Below are positions 5,295 to 5,297 of a DNA stretch of 5,297 nucleotides, piece by piece. Origin of the DNA: Thermococci archaeon (GTDB lineage: Archaea > Methanobacteriota_B > Thermococci > Thermococcales > Thermococcaceae); NCBI GenBank assembly GCA_003663535.1, contig QMUE01000118.1:1-5297 (forward strand). Reading direction: 5' to 3'. The notes beneath the pieces were generated by a model. The model saw only the letters and a program-made list of their open reading frames with translations, was not told the origin of the DNA and searched no databases. The first letter of the stretch is position 1. Each line of letters begins with the position of its first letter. The position numbers and the translations under genes are program-made.

Positions 5295-5297
5295 AAA

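Overview
The window looks like a chromosomal segment of a hyperthermophilic archaeon of the order Thermococcales (Pyrococcus/Thermococcus/Palaeococcus group). The evidence is an archaeal-type 151-residue ribosomal protein S15 next to an archaeal RecJ/GAN-like DHH nuclease, a Cas6 protein resembling those of Pyrococcus, BRE/TATA-type promoters with short leaders, and GGAGGTG/GGTGAT Shine-Dalgarno sites. Genes are tightly packed and no stretch longer than about 220 bases lacks a gene. I see no insertion sequence, tRNA or CRISPR array.

Layout: (1) 1-682, minus: N-terminal half of a DHH-family nuclease, cut by the window edge. (2) 714-1169, minus: rpsO, directly upstream of the nuclease and probably in one operon with it. 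Its 5' leader holds a strand-specific 10-bp hairpin just before the ribosome binding site. (3) 1385-2119, plus: a stand-alone Cas6-like protein, divergent from rpsO, with its own promoter. By eye it lacks the residues aligned with the PfCas6 catalytic triad. (4) 2091-2987, minus: a polytopic GlcNAc-1-phosphate transferase of the MraY/DPAGT1/AglH type, whose 3' end overlaps cas6 by 29 bp. (5) 3063-4385, plus: a fusion of a HAD phosphatase with a dolichyl-phosphate-mannose-synthase-like GT2 glycosyltransferase. It is divergent from the transferase, and both promoters appear to use the same AT-rich element. (6) 4391-4777, plus: a small DUF2304-type membrane protein, translationally coupled to the fusion gene. 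(7) 4752-5294, minus: a ComEB-type dCMP deaminase whose 3' end overlaps gene 6 by 26 bp.

Working together: genes 1 and 2 join a translation gene and a replication/repair gene, a pairing common in archaea. Genes 4-6 look like a lipid-linked glycan module: the transferase would load a sugar phosphate on a polyprenyl phosphate, the GT2 domain would make a polyprenyl-phosphate sugar, and the DUF2304 protein could tether the otherwise soluble GT2 enzyme to the membrane. The dCMP deaminase is a nucleotide-pool gene with no obvious link to its neighbours. The points most worth following are the apparently catalytically dead Cas6 outside any CRISPR locus, the possible S15 autoregulatory leader, and the HAD-GT2 fusion with its membrane partner.
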